Assembly: GCF_020091585.1 (NCBI RefSeq)
Contig: NZ_CP083582.1
Coordinates: forward strand, 2,480,001-2,544,000
Direction of reading: 5' to 3'
DNA from: Kovacikia minuta CCNUW1
GTDB taxonomy: Bacteria > Cyanobacteriota > Cyanobacteriia > Leptolyngbyales > Leptolyngbyaceae
DNA length: 64,000 nt
Part shown: positions 27,276 through 36,759 of the stretch, piece by piece
Numbering within the stretch: the first letter of the stretch is position 1
Layout of the letters: each line of letters starts with the position of its first letter
Notes under the pieces: generated by a model
What the model was told of the DNA's origin: nothing
Database searches by the model: none
What the model saw: only the letters and a program-made list of their open reading frames with translations
Translations under genes and position numbers: made by a program

Positions 27276-27785
27276 CTACGACAGCTTGTCGAATAACTTA
27301 GATCCCCATCCTGGTGCAGTCTGGGCCGCCCTTAGGACAAAGCCAGCTAAACTTTCAACCTGTTCCTGGGTCAGCCAGGTTTCTGGTACCTGACGACACC
27401 AATTACTTTCTTCGCTGCCGTCGTAGGTCATCGGTTGCCTAAAGAACCCTACCAAACTGTTAATCGTATTGCGGGGTGGGGTTGCTCCCTTTAAGTCGGA
27501 TAAGGACAGGGAAACCGTAGGATCGGGCAGAGTTGCTCCGCCCACATGGCAATTCAAGCAGTTGTTTTCGAACAATTGCTTGCCCGCAGACAATTCCTCT
27601 GGGGAGAACAGCCGACTTTGACCCTGACTGTCTACTTCCAGATTAATTGGCTCTGTGACTTTCAAGTAACGCGTAATATATGGGTCAACATCTGCCCAGG
27701 CAGCGGGACTTACCATCCCCAACGACAGGCAGAGTACGAGAACAATGACTAGTAGGCGAACCCACCAGAAAAAGCAATATTGCAT
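27276..27785 (-). CDS. psbV2: Cytochrome c-550-like protein PsbV2
   Basis: A 169-residue exported c-type cytochrome with a hydrophobic leader to about residue 31 (AWA), haem motif CLNCH (Cys76, Cys79, His80) and the PsbV-like 'ATPPRNTINSLVGFFRQPMTYDGSE'. It lacks PsbV's usual C-terminal GGGKIYY. This matches PsbV2, a paralogue found beside psbV in several cyanobacteria, whose physiological role is poorly defined. It is located between psbV and petE, 51 bp from petE. Confidence 0.9.
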   Translation of the reverse strand: MQYCFFWWVRLLVIVLVLCLSLGMVSPAAWADVDPYITRYLKVTEPINLEVDSQGQSRLFSPEELSAGKQLFENNCLNCHVGGATLPDPTVSLSLSDLKGATPPRNTINSLVGFFRQPMTYDGSEESNWCRQVPETWLTQEQVESLAGFVLRAAQTAPGWGSKLFDKLS

Positions 27786-27802
27786 GGATGTGATGACGAA
27801 AC

Positions 27803-27877
27803 TAAAAAAACCGGACTTTGGAGTTTGATCTACGGACTAGACAAAATTCTGCTGTCTGTAGCTTCAGTCCAAAGCCC
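27803..27877 (-). terminator. Possible terminator/attenuator after psbV
   Basis: On the minus strand a GGCTTTGGA arm pairs with a later TCCAAAGTCC arm, followed by seven T. It sits between psbV and psbV2 and may let only part of the transcription continue. Confidence 0.5.
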
Positions 27878-27907
27878 TACTAACTGGTCGCTGGGTTAAT
27901 TGGCAAT

Positions 27908-28399
27908 TTAGTAATAGATTTTGCCGCCGCCCCACTTTTCACCCACAACTTTGGGTTGAAGCAGAATATGACCCGCGATCGCCACCAGGTCATCTCTTGT
28001 TAAATTTCGCATTTCTGGAAAATTGTCTTTGCTCTTCAAGCTGGGGTGAACTTCTGCGATCGAGGTCTCGCCATCGTAGCTGGTTGGAGCTTCCATGTAG
28101 TCCACCAAGGCTTCAATATTATTGCGAGGAGGGGTCGCAAGTGAGAGAGATTCTGGATCAAGCCCAACGTTTGGATCGGTTTTAGTTACACCTCCAACAT
28201 GGCATTGAGCACAGGCATATTGGAACAGTCGTTTTCCTTCTTTAACTTGTTTCAGACTTAATACGACTGTGCCTCCCTTATCGTTCAGTGGGACCGTCCG
28301 GGTTGCTTTGTCAAGTTCAGCCGCAGAGACGTTTCCTACAAACAACTGAAAGGTGAAAAATACAGTGGCTACAGCAAGCCAAATGTATCTCTTAAGCAT
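27908..28399 (-). CDS. psbV: Photosystem II cytochrome c-550
   Basis: From the ATG at 28399 (MLKRYIWLAVATVFFTFQLF) the protein is 163 residues. The signal peptide ends ASA at 26, the haem motif is CAQCH (Cys63, Cys66, His67), the second axial ligand is His118 in 'SIAEVHPSLKS', and the C-terminus GEKWGGGKIYY is diagnostic. It is an extrinsic lumenal subunit that stabilises the oxygen-evolving cluster. An upstream in-frame start at 28471 would add a non-signal leader and is rejected. It is the first gene of the electron-carrier cluster. Confidence 0.97.
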   Translation of the reverse strand: MLKRYIWLAVATVFFTFQLFVGNVSAAELDKATRTVPLNDKGGTVVLSLKQVKEGKRLFQYACAQCHVGGVTKTDPNVGLDPESLSLATPPRNNIEALVDYMEAPTSYDGETSIAEVHPSLKSKDNFPEMRNLTRDDLVAIAGHILLQPKVVGEKWGGGKIYY

Positions 28400-28863
28400 G
28401 GTTCTCCTTAGTGTGGCTTCGGGTATCTGGGTTTTCAATAGGATGACTGACTCAATCAGCTGAACCTGCAAGTTAGCAGAGTTTGCAGCACCTATAGCAA
28501 TATTTATCCAGTTGGATTGAGTCTTTTCAATATGAATATCATGCCACTGTGCGTGCGCTTTCCCAAGTCGATCGCAAGATTCAAATCGAATTACTTTTGT
28601 TTTAGTTGAAATAAGGACACTTTTTTATTGTCCTAAAGCAGCTTTCATAAAAATGAGTTTTGGATCGGTGATAGATGTCGAGTGTCAGGTAATTGTAAAT
28701 AGTGAATTTTGAATTCTCCACAATCCTCCACCTGACCCTCCATGCTGTGCCCACACTCATTTTTTGTGCGGTTTCCACAGTTAATGGTCAGTTAATGGAG
28801 TTTTCGCCAATAACCAATTTCTAATGATTGATTCCAGTGTTCTCCCTGGCTATGCTTCAGCGA
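28400..28863 (-). promoter_or_regulatory. psbV upstream region
   Basis: About 460 bp without genes between accD and psbV, AT-rich near the psbV end. It presumably contains the promoter of the psbV cluster; I cannot single out a -10 box with confidence. Confidence 0.4.
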
Positions 28864-29790
28864 TCATTCAGAAGGAATCGTACTAAACGTTCTAACTTCC
28901 TGTAAGTGGGTGGGGAAACTGGCAGGAGAGGTCACAGGTTGGTGCAGGCGAATCAATTGCGCTAATGTTTTTTTTAGTTGAGTGCGCGGCACGATCGCAT
29001 CAACAAATCCATGTTGCAGGAGATATTCAGCCGTTTGGAAGCCATCGGGCAACTTCTCCCGCAGGGTTTGCTCTACTACCCGGCGTCCCGCAAAACCAAT
29101 GGTTGCCTTTGGTTCTGCCAGGATGATATCACCTAGCATGGCAAAGCTGGCAGTTACCCCCCCCGTAGTAGGATGGGTCAAAATTGGGATGTAGAGTAAC
29201 CGGGCATCACGATGGCGATCCAGTGCGCCTGAAATCTTTGCCATTTGCATCAGGCTCAGCATCCCCTCCTGCATTCTGGCTCCTCCAGAAGCACAAACAA
29301 TCACAACAGGCAGGCGCTCGCGGGTTGCACGTTCAATCAGGCGCGTGAGTTTTTCACCAACCACAGACCCCATGCTGCCGCCCATGAAGCGAAAATCCAT
29401 CACACCCAGCGCCACGGGCAATCCTTCTAATTGACCAATTCCAGTCTGGACTCCATCAGGTAGTTTTGTTTTTTCCTGCATTTCTCGCAGGCGATCGCTA
29501 TAGGACTTGCGATCCCGAAACTTTAAGGGATCGACGCCATACAAACCCTCATTGAGCGGTATCCAGGTATTGGCATCAATTAATTGACGGATACGCTCAT
29601 CACTATAAACGCGGATGTGGTGAGCGCATTCCAGACAAACCATTTGATTAGCCCGCAAATCTTTTGTGTAGGCGAGAACCCCGCACTTTTCGCACTTAGA
29701 CCAAAGCCCATCGGCAATTTCCCGCTCTTGCCGCTCTTGGTTCGTTGGACCAGATTTTTGTCGATTTGCAAACCAATCAAATAGAGACAT
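28864..29790 (-). CDS. accD: Acetyl-CoA carboxylase carboxyltransferase subunit beta
   Basis: A 308-residue protein. The N-terminal zinc ribbon is present as CEKC (33, 36) and CLEC (52, 55). The carboxyltransferase core has '[27 protein letters not shown]', '[15 protein letters not shown]' and '[33 protein letters not shown]'. It transfers carboxyl from biotin-BCCP to acetyl-CoA with AccA, the first step of fatty acid synthesis. Length and motifs are standard. Other acc genes are not in the window. Confidence 0.97.
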   Translation of the reverse strand: MSLFDWFANRQKSGPTNQERQEREIADGLWSKCEKCGVLAYTKDLRANQMVCLECAHHIRVYSDERIRQLIDANTWIPLNEGLYGVDPLKFRDRKSYSDRLREMQEKTKLPDGVQTGIGQLEGLPVALGVMDFRFMGGSMGSVVGEKLTRLIERATRERLPVVIVCASGGARMQEGMLSLMQMAKISGALDRHRDARLLYIPILTHPTTGGVTASFAMLGDIILAEPKATIGFAGRRVVEQTLREKLPDGFQTAEYLLQHGFVDAIVPRTQLKKTLAQLIRLHQPVTSPASFPTHLQEVRTFSTIPSE

Positions 29791-30114
29791 GGGTACGGTT
29801 TATTCCTCTGTGATAAAAAAGAATTCAGAAGCCAGGAGTCAGAATCCAGAATGTTACTTCCACTTGACCCCGGTCTCTTATCTTTCATATTTAGGGACTG
29901 GCGCGAATGGTAAGGGCGACAAGTCCGTTGCGTATGTAATTTGATTATCTTACATCCAGATTTGACCGGATATGGAATCAACCACCCGAATGTTGCCTCT
30001 GTTCGCAGGGAAGGAGCAGTCGGAGTAGATAGTGGAAAATCAGTGAACAGTTACCAGCAAATAGCGAACAGTTCATAACCAGGAACTGATAGCTGATAAC
30101 TGGTCTACAAAGCT
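29791..30114. other. Spacer upstream of accD
   Basis: About 320 bp with simple repeats (CCAGGAGTCAGAATCC; AACAGTTACCAGC/GAACAGTTCATAACC). No gene seen; the accD promoter is probably here. Confidence 0.45.
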
Positions 30115-30345
30115 TTAATCCTCTGGCTCAATGGATGAGGAATCCTCCTCAACCGGGCTTAGCAATAAAAGCGCAGTCCATTGATCTTCGGAGTGAACTT
30201 GGAGTGCAGTTGGACTACCTAGCCCCGTATACGGCATCACACCCAGATCAATAATCCGGGCTGAAATTTGGTGGGCCGCCAACACCTGCTGCATGAGTTC
30301 TGCTTCCCACCGAAAACAAGTGGTTCTAAGGGTAATCCATGCCAC
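30115..30345 (-). CDS. DUF2007 domain protein
   Basis: A 76-residue protein with 'MAWITLRTTCFRWEAELMQQVLAAHQISARIIDLG' and 'ALQVHSEDQWTALLLL', the compact alpha-beta layout of DUF2007 (putative signal-transducing, GlnB-like fold). The C-terminus is acidic (EEDSSSIEPED). Function unknown. It is divergent from the next gene with only 58 bp between the starts. Confidence 0.75.
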   Translation of the reverse strand: MAWITLRTTCFRWEAELMQQVLAAHQISARIIDLGVMPYTGLGSPTALQVHSEDQWTALLLLSPVEEDSSSIEPED

Positions 30346-30403
30346 AACGTTAATTCTACCAAAAGTTGGGAACTCTAAATTCAGGTTGGGTAATTAAAGC
30401 TAC

Positions 30404-31483
30404 ATGAACACATCTGCAATTTCGGACTTAATTGGGTCCTCTCAGTACCAGGCAGTTGCCGATGATTCTCTTAAGGATGAGGATAATGCTGCCTGGGTAA
30501 TGGAGTTAGAGAGTCGTGTCAAAGAGGAGTGGATAGAGCGGATCAGTTGGATTCGACTGGTTGATCGTTTAGCTGAAAATGAACTTGTAGACAGTAGTAG
30601 CTCTGAGTTTCGCAAATTTTATACGGGCTGGAAAGAACTCTTAACTAAAGGGCGAATTGGATCGGAATGTACTTACCGGGATGTGTTGATTAGTATCCGC
30701 GATCGCTGGTTTAAAGACAGCACAAACTCTATCCACCGCCTTTCAATTCACTCCTGGGATCGGTTTCTGGAGGCAACCGCCCGTTATCACCGGAGCAATT
30801 TGGTGATTGAAACCCTGGAACAATATACCACCATGTTGGAGGCGCTCTCAGGTTCGTGCTTTCAAGTTCTCCCTACCCTACCCGAAAAATATTGGCAGGC
30901 TGCCGCTGCTTTTGGTGCCCTCGATCAATTTTTTAATAATTTGCGAGATATGCGAGAAGACGCAGAGCAAGGAATCTGCTATTTGCCCGCAGAATTACTT
31001 TCTGAATTTGAGGTCAGCCGAGACGAAATTTTGAACTTAACAGCCTGCCAGAATCCTAACTACACCGCGATGATGCGATTTTGGATCGATGGTTACCTAC
31101 CCAGGCTCCGTCAAAAAACCTACGATTTGATGGTTGCTGAAGATTTGCCACCTTCCTGGGAAATCTGGCGTGATTGGTCCTTTCATCGCTATCGCCGAAT
31201 CGAACGTGTATTTCGGGGGTGCCAGTTCAATTATTCACTTTTTCCTCATGTTTACTGGTATGAAGTACAACGGGATTTGCCCTTCCTGCTGTCCCAGGTG
31301 CGTCAAGAACTCCAGTCTCTTGCACATGAAGCTGCCTACCACCCTGCACACAGCCAAGAAGAGTTCATGATTCCAGAGGCACTCCTGGGAATTGGTAAGA
31401 AAGCAGTCAACGTCGTAGAGAGCGTTTTGAATACCTTTCACTGCCAAAATACCAGGCGCATTCAGCCCAGCGAGATTTACTAG
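30404..31483 (+). CDS. Squalene/phytoene synthase-like protein, first aspartate motif degenerate
   Basis: A 359-residue helical protein. 'LDQFFNNLRDMREDAEQGICYLPAELL' (residues about 173-199) closely follows the second aspartate-rich motif of squalene/phytoene synthases (lqltN.lRD...D...gr.YlP), including Asp182 and Asp186. It is preceded by 'MLEALSGSCFQVLPTLPEKYW', similar to the 'sG....vlp' helix of the family. The first DxxxD motif expected near the N-terminus is not evident; the region 'IGSECTYRDVLISIRDRW' replaces it. It may bind prenyl diphosphates without the usual head-to-head reaction. No carotenoid or hopanoid gene is near. Confidence 0.6.
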   Translation: MNTSAISDLIGSSQYQAVADDSLKDEDNAAWVMELESRVKEEWIERISWIRLVDRLAENELVDSSSSEFRKFYTGWKELLTKGRIGSECTYRDVLISIRDRWFKDSTNSIHRLSIHSWDRFLEATARYHRSNLVIETLEQYTTMLEALSGSCFQVLPTLPEKYWQAAAAFGALDQFFNNLRDMREDAEQGICYLPAELLSEFEVSRDEILNLTACQNPNYTAMMRFWIDGYLPRLRQKTYDLMVAEDLPPSWEIWRDWSFHRYRRIERVFRGCQFNYSLFPHVYWYEVQRDLPFLLSQVRQELQSLAHEAAYHPAHSQEEFMIPEALLGIGKKAVNVVESVLNTFHCQNTRRIQPSEIY

Positions 31484-31545
31484 TTACAGCGGTTTTCATC
31501 AGTAAGCCATAGTCTTGTGAAGTGGGGTGTGGGGTGTGGTTAACT

Positions 31546-31663
31546 CACATCTTGCACCATTCTCAACAAGGGTAGAGAAACCGGGTTTCTAAATCAAATA
31601 TCAAGGGTTTCACGCATTGATTCTCGCAAGAAACCCGGTTTCTGAGGCTGCTGCACTGGCTGT
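31546..31663. repeat. MITE-like element (GAAACCGGGTTTCT family, subtype B)
   Basis: Contains GAGAAACCGGGTTTCT and, about 50 bases later, AGAAACCCGGTTTCT. It shares the outer 'CACCATTCTC ... CTGC' context with the copy at 53521-53635. Confidence 0.7.
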
Positions 31664-31889
31664 AGGATTTCTGCAAAGCTTTTATAGATGGCTTAGTAAT
31701 GGGTAATGGGCAAGGTTCAATTGGGCATTATCCATCACCGATTAGGGACTCGCTGAGAAATAACGTCCCGCTTTTATCCACCCATCCACTCCCTTCAACC
31801 TGGGATTTTATTTGTCTGCTTAGCCCTTACCTGTGTAAGTCCTAAATCAGCACCGTGCCCGCTCCACCCGATCGCCTCAAACGGTGGAC

Positions 31890-31917
31890 TTGCGTCAGAA
31901 CTAAATTACGCTATACT
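31890..31917 (+). promoter_or_regulatory. Sigma-70-type promoter for NTRC gene
   Basis: TTGCGT (31890) and TATACT (31912) are separated by 16 bp, 32 bp before the ATG. CAGGAG is the ribosome site. Confidence 0.55.
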
Positions 31918-31949
31918 ATGCGTAGTCGTTATGAGTTCGTTCAGGAGTT

Positions 31950-33320
31950 ATGACAAATCCAACCGTTGAAAACGTCGTAATTATTGGTTCCGGTCCAGCC
32001 GGATATACGGCTGCGATTTATGCCGCACGCGCAAACCTGAAACCATTTGTGTTCGAGGGGTTTCAAGCTGGGGGATTGCCTGGTGGACAGCTCATGACAA
32101 CAACCGAAGTGGAAAACTTTCCCGGTTTCCCTGAGGGCATCACTGGTCCCAGGTTGATGGATCGGATGAAAGCCCAGGCGGTTCGTTGGGGGGCAGAGCT
32201 GGTAACTGAGGATGTTACGTCGGTTGATTTCAGCCAGCGTCCCTTCGTTATTCGTTCGGACGAATACGAGGTGAGGGCACATAGTGTCATTATTGCAACG
32301 GGAGCAACCGCAAAGCGCCTGGGGCTTCCCTGTGAAGGGCAATTTTGGAGCCGGGGAATTTCTGCCTGTGCGATCTGTGATGGCGCAACTCCCATTTTCC
32401 GGGGGGCGGAACTGGCGATCGTCGGTGGTGGGGATACGGCAGCTGAAGAAGCGATGTATTTGACCAAATACGGTGATCATGTGCATATGCTGGTGAGATC
32501 GGACAAAATGCGTGCCAGCAAAGCGATGCAGGATCGGGTCTTGAACAATTCCAGAATCACAGTCCATTGGAACACTGAACCATTAGATGTGATTGGAGAA
32601 GGGGATGTGATGACCGGGATTAGAGTCCGGGATACGCAGACGGGTAAAGAAAGCGACCTGGCTGTTAAGGGTTTGTTTTATGCGATTGGTCACAAGCCCA
32701 ATACCGACCTGTTTAAGGGACAAATAGAATTGGACGATGTGGGATACATCGTGACCAAACCTGGTTCTGTGGAAACGAATATTGCAGGGGTATATGCGGC
32801 TGGCGACGTGCAAGATCACGAATACCGTCAGGCAATTACAGCGGCAGGTACTGGTTGTATGGCAGCCATGCTGGCAGAACGGTGGCTTTCCATCAATGGC
32901 TTAGCCCAGGAGTTCCACCAAACAGAGGCGTCTGAAAAGCCCGCTGAGGCGGCGGTTGCGAAGAAGACAGAAGCCGAGCAAGCTGAAGGATTTGATGTAG
33001 CCGTGACCCGGCATGAAGGGGGCTATGCGCTTAGGAAGCTTTACCACGAAAGCGATCGCCTGATCATCGTGAAGTATGCTTCGCCTCAATGTGGTCCCTG
33101 CCACACTCTGAAACCCATTCTGAATAAGGTGGTTGATGAGTTCGATGGCAAAATCCATTACATCGAAATTGATATTGAGGCAGATCCTGACATTGCAGAA
33201 GCGGCTGGAATTGTTGGCACACCGACCATTCAGTTCTTCAAAAACAAAGACAAGGTGAATGAACTGAAAGGGGTGAAGCAGAAGAGCCAGTATCGGGAGG
33301 TGATTCAGAGTCACTTGTAA
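31950..33320 (+). CDS. NADPH-dependent thioredoxin reductase C (TrxB-thioredoxin fusion)
   Basis: A 456-residue fusion. Residues 1-320 are thioredoxin reductase: FAD motif '[20 protein letters not shown]', redox motif CAICDG (Cys140, Cys143), NADPH motif '[10 protein letters not shown]' (159-168) and '[16 protein letters not shown]'. After an Ala/Glu linker (about 325-345), residues about 350-456 are a thioredoxin domain with 'CGPC' (Cys381, Cys384). This is the NTRC layout of cyanobacteria and plastids, which uses NADPH to reduce 2-Cys peroxiredoxin and other targets. It is monocistronic with its own promoter. Confidence 0.95.
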   Translation: MTNPTVENVVIIGSGPAGYTAAIYAARANLKPFVFEGFQAGGLPGGQLMTTTEVENFPGFPEGITGPRLMDRMKAQAVRWGAELVTEDVTSVDFSQRPFVIRSDEYEVRAHSVIIATGATAKRLGLPCEGQFWSRGISACAICDGATPIFRGAELAIVGGGDTAAEEAMYLTKYGDHVHMLVRSDKMRASKAMQDRVLNNSRITVHWNTEPLDVIGEGDVMTGIRVRDTQTGKESDLAVKGLFYAIGHKPNTDLFKGQIELDDVGYIVTKPGSVETNIAGVYAAGDVQDHEYRQAITAAGTGCMAAMLAERWLSINGLAQEFHQTEASEKPAEAAVAKKTEAEQAEGFDVAVTRHEGGYALRKLYHESDRLIIVKYASPQCGPCHTLKPILNKVVDEFDGKIHYIEIDIEADPDIAEAAGIVGTPTIQFFKNKDKVNELKGVKQKSQYREVIQSHL

Positions 33321-33390
33321 GGAGTCAGGAGTCAGGAGTTAGGAGTCAGGAGCCAGGAGAAGACAGCCTTTCTGGCTCTTGGGAGCGTGG

Positions 33391-33460
33391 ATTAAATAGC
33401 CTGCGTAGGTTGGGTTGAGTTTGCGAAACCCAACCTACAAAAGCCGATGTTATTTAATTC
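33391..33460. repeat. Short copy of the TAGGTTGGGTT palindrome
   Basis: ATTAAATAGCCTGCGTAGGTTGGGTTGAG followed by inverted CGAAACCCAACCTAC, ending TATTTAATTC. Related to the tandem copies at 1807-2033. Flanked by AGTCAGGAG and ATCCTTT simple repeats (33321-33390, 33475-33515). Confidence 0.75.
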
Positions 33461-33522
33461 TCATTTCTTGGCTCTTATCCTTTATCCTTTATCCTTCATC
33501 CCTCATCCTTCTTGCGCCCCCC

Positions 33523-35430
33523 CTACACTGCCCAGGTGTCGCGCCATTTTACAATTCCTTCGTCTGCCAGCAACCAGCGACGGCAGACGAGGTTTTCGCG
33601 GAGGGGAGGGTTGGTGTCATTGCCATTGTCATCCCTGTAGAGAATGGCATATTTGTAGGCGATCGCCCTCCCAGCACTTTCATTGAAGGGAATTTCACCA
33701 AACCAGGTATTGGAGTTGATGTATTCCAGGGCATAGGCTTGGTGAATATCCCACTCACCCAGTTCGGGGCAGTCACCAGTGACAACGACGGTTTCACCGG
33801 GTTGAGTTGCCAAGCCATTTAGCTGAATCCGGACGATGGTCTGTCCTCTGACTCGCTCTCCCATGTGGCTAATTACAACGGCATCTCTGGCATCCAGTTT
33901 GAGGTTGTAAATTTTGCCATTTTTTACCTCAAACTTGCGACGGCTAAGAACGCAGGTATGTTCGCGATCGGGGAGTTCCGTCTCTACTGCTTCCAGGGTG
34001 ATTGCCTCTCCCCGATTGAGGGCAACGAAACAGCGCGAGTCCCGATAGCGGCGGACATAGCAGTACACATCGGTCGTCAGGTGTTTGTGCCATTGACTGC
34101 CCAAAGATACGGCTGGATTTAATCGGCGCAACCCTGAAAGTAAGCGCATATCCTGATAGATGTCTGTTTCCGTATCCCAGTTTGTCATCATGGGACGGTT
34201 GTAGGGGTCATTGTTGCCATAGATATTATCGTCAGCGTTGGTGTCGTCATGCAGGTATTGTTCGGTGCCATAGAAGATGCAGGGAATTCCCCGTGTTGTC
34301 ATTAAAAAGTTAATCGCCAGTCGCAGCAGATCCGGGTCGGGGTTGAGACTCTGGAAACGATGCATGTCGTGGTTGTCTATGAAGGTAATTAACTCGGTGG
34401 CACAGTCGTAGCGGTAATCTTTGTCCAGGAGTTCTTGAATCAGGTGGAACCCGCTTTCATCCATTGTTCCAAGGACCTGCCGGATCGCCATGCATAGCCC
34501 AAAGTCAAGGATGGTCATACCGGAGTGGTTGGCAAAGTTAACAGAGCGATCGTCATCGGGGCTGCTGTAGATCCACTCTCCAAAGATGAAAACATCGGGT
34601 TTGTGGGTTTGAATATCGGCGTTAAACTCCTGCCAGAACCAGATCGGCATGTGCTTAACGGTATCGACCCGGAGCGCATCCACTCCCCGATCGAGCCAGA
34701 GTTTGATTGCTGAGCGAATGTATTTGCGATAGTCGGGATTATTTTCGTTAAAGGTTGCCAACCCTGCCAGTTCGCAGTTTTGCACCTGCCATTCATCTTC
34801 CCAGTCGGTGACTTCGCCATAGTGGTGATACCAGTTGTCCACATCGTTGTTGAAGTCGGCAATCAAAACCCCATCATCAAACAATTGTCCCTTTACCCCG
34901 CCTGCGTTTGGGCTACTGTGGTTGCAGACAATATCCAAAATGAACTTCATGCCGCGATCGTGGAGGGCAGCAATTAACCGATCAAATGCCGTCTCCTTTG
35001 CCTGAAATAGGGAAGGGTTATCATTTTGGTCGATATAGCGAGCATTGATCCGTTTAAAGTCCTTTGCCCAGTAGCCATGAATCGCTGCGTACTGTTCAAA
35101 CACGAGCCGTTCTACCTGCTCAAACAGGGGCGTCAACCAGATGGCGGTGACTCCCATGTGCTGAAGATAATCCAGTTTTTCGATAATTCCTTGCAGGTCA
35201 CCGCCCCAGTATTTGCCCCACTCCTGACGAGTTGGATCGTAAAGTGCTGCGTTGCTGCCGCCACTGTTGTGTGGATCACCATCGTAAAAGCGATCGACCA
35301 CAATGAAGTAGATCGTTTCCTGGCGAAACTCAATGTCGCGGGTAAACAGAAACTCAAACGACGGGGTTCGGTCTACCTGCTCAGACGCTACGGCAGTCCC
35401 AGCAACTAAAGGCGCAATGGGCGGTTCCAT
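33523..35430 (-). CDS. Alpha-amylase family (GH13) enzyme with C-terminal CBM20
   Basis: A 635-residue protein. The GH13 conserved regions are visible: 'DIVCNHSS' (about 166-173), 'DALRVDTVKH' with nucleophile Asp256, 'FIFGEW' with acid Glu285, and 'FIDNHD' with Asp355. The last 110 residues (from about 525, 'TIVRIQLNGLATQPGETVVVTGDCPELGEWD') are a starch-binding CBM20. No signal peptide, so it probably acts on glycogen or related glucans in the cytosol. CBM20 amylases resemble cyclodextrin glucanotransferases, so transferase activity is possible. Monocistronic. Confidence 0.92.
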   Translation of the reverse strand: MEPPIAPLVAGTAVASEQVDRTPSFEFLFTRDIEFRQETIYFIVVDRFYDGDPHNSGGSNAALYDPTRQEWGKYWGGDLQGIIEKLDYLQHMGVTAIWLTPLFEQVERLVFEQYAAIHGYWAKDFKRINARYIDQNDNPSLFQAKETAFDRLIAALHDRGMKFILDIVCNHSSPNAGGVKGQLFDDGVLIADFNNDVDNWYHHYGEVTDWEDEWQVQNCELAGLATFNENNPDYRKYIRSAIKLWLDRGVDALRVDTVKHMPIWFWQEFNADIQTHKPDVFIFGEWIYSSPDDDRSVNFANHSGMTILDFGLCMAIRQVLGTMDESGFHLIQELLDKDYRYDCATELITFIDNHDMHRFQSLNPDPDLLRLAINFLMTTRGIPCIFYGTEQYLHDDTNADDNIYGNNDPYNRPMMTNWDTETDIYQDMRLLSGLRRLNPAVSLGSQWHKHLTTDVYCYVRRYRDSRCFVALNRGEAITLEAVETELPDREHTCVLSRRKFEVKNGKIYNLKLDARDAVVISHMGERVRGQTIVRIQLNGLATQPGETVVVTGDCPELGEWDIHQAYALEYINSNTWFGEIPFNESAGRAIAYKYAILYRDDNGNDTNPPLRENLVCRRWLLADEGIVKWRDTWAV

Positions 35431-35510
35431 GAATTCACACTCCGGATGCGAATGGGCACCAGTGTAAATTCTAAACCCTTATCGAGGTCAGCGTTTCTTC
35501 TACTCCTGAT

Positions 35511-35699
35511 TCACCGTTTTCCCAGGGTTGAGGCACCTTCTGGTAAGGGTCTGCCTTTCGGTTCTGGGAGAGCGGGGCGGCGATCGTAAGGGATGGGAAT
35601 GTATTGTCCAGAAGGTCTGCCACCTTGAGCCTGGGGGTAGAGTTCCATCAAGTAGTTCACAGGCGGCAGATTTCCATACTGAAACACACGACTTGTCAC
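35511..35699 (-). CDS. Possible small proline-rich protein
   Basis: A GTG-started frame of 62 residues with 'VFQYGNLPPVNYLMELYPQAQGG' and 'YIPIPYDRRPALPEPKGRPLP'. Composition looks protein-like (Tyr/Pro-rich) and there is no overlap with other genes, but the ribosome site is poor and I recognise no family. Confidence 0.35.
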   Translation of the reverse strand: MTSRVFQYGNLPPVNYLMELYPQAQGGRPSGQYIPIPYDRRPALPEPKGRPLPEGASTLGKR

Positions 35700-35755
35700 C
35701 TGCGATTATTTCAGTTTCAGCGAAGAAAGTTGTCTATCTGAAGGTGGTTGTCTGT

Positions 35756-36361
35756 TTACAGGTGGGAGACATTAACCGGTAATCGACGATCGTCTGCACT
35801 GGCGTGAAGCACCCGTTCAGCACAGGTAATTTCGGCTTCTGTCCCCTTCACCACGAGTAGCAAATCACCTTTTGTTAAGCGCCTGGCATCTTCCTGGGCT
35901 TGTCGTGTGGAGAAATGTAAGCCAATCAGTGCTCCAGCTAGACCAACAAAGACAGTACAGATGCCCATGCTTAAACAAAGAAGGGCGATCGTATAAACTT
36001 GCCCTGCATGAGAAGCATGGGACAACATCAGGATACTCAGCCCTAACAGTAACCCAATGGTACTGCCTGCCAAACTTCCCACGATTAAGCCCTGCTTTAA
36101 GTCCAGGGGCGTTCCGGCGATCGCGCCCCGGCGAACTTTAGCGACCAGTTCATACAGCCAATTAATGTCCCATGCTTCGGCATTAATGAAATCTTCCCCA
36201 ACCAGGAAAACTTTCTGAACTGGAAACCCTGAAAGCACAAGTTGGTCAAAAGCTACTGCTGCTTCCGTTTGAGTTGGGAAAATGCCAAGCACACGCTCAT
36301 TAACTGCCCGATTGCCCATAGCACGACGACTCGCCGCACGATTTTGTTGACTGTGAATCAT
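35756..36361 (-). CDS. Two-helix membrane protein, general-stress-like
   Basis: From ATG 36361 the protein is 201 residues. The N-terminal part 'RVLGIFPTQTEAAVAFDQLVLSGFPVQKVFLVGED' is an alpha-beta fold like that of small stress proteins (YflT/DUF1269 type). Two Gly/Ala-rich membrane helices (about 90-117 and 122-148) follow, then a C-terminal 'GDLLLVVKGTEAEITCAERVLHA' strand-helix. The layout matches cyanobacterial proteins of unknown function whose Gly-zipper helices sit between two ferredoxin-like halves. A perfect 18-bp palindrome lies 31-48 bp upstream of the start. Confidence 0.65.
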   Translation of the reverse strand: MIHSQQNRAASRRAMGNRAVNERVLGIFPTQTEAAVAFDQLVLSGFPVQKVFLVGEDFINAEAWDINWLYELVAKVRRGAIAGTPLDLKQGLIVGSLAGSTIGLLLGLSILMLSHASHAGQVYTIALLCLSMGICTVFVGLAGALIGLHFSTRQAQEDARRLTKGDLLLVVKGTEAEITCAERVLHASADDRRLPVNVSHL

Positions 36362-36391
36362 ATTCAACCCATCCTACTTACCCTTCATAAG

Positions 36392-36409
36392 AATAAAGAT
36401 ATCTTTATT
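36392..36409. promoter_or_regulatory. Perfect palindrome AATAAAGATATCTTTATT
   Basis: An 18-bp perfect inverted repeat in the promoter region of the stress-like membrane protein gene (35756-36361). It has the look of a repressor operator. Owner unknown. Confidence 0.45.
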
Positions 36410-36759
36410 TCTGTTACGACTTTATCCTATATCGCCGATTTTCAGCCCCCCTCCTTCGCTCGAAGGAAGTCCTTCTGTCCCCAAAAGATGAAGCGGTGGT
36501 GGAGGGCGTAACGCTTTTTAGTGACGTTCAATGCATCCGTTAAACCAGACCCTTACCCATACAGGGCTGATGGGTTTTGACTTAACCGTCGCAGGTCTAA
36601 ACCACGGAACTGGTTACGGTGCTTGATGCTTGGTTTAAAGACTAAGGACCTCCAAGGTTGGCGTCAGTCTTGAAGGATGAGCGGACACATACAATTCCAG
36701 GTTGTGGGGGATGGGGGGATGTTGTTTCTTGGCGAGTTCTTAAAGATGTTTATTCAACC

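Larger units (their letters stand above)
31484..31949 (+). other. Spacer with MITE copy and NTRC promoter
   Basis: This 466-bp spacer contains the inverted repeat element at 31546-31663 and the promoter at 31890-31917. No gene seen. Confidence 0.6.
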
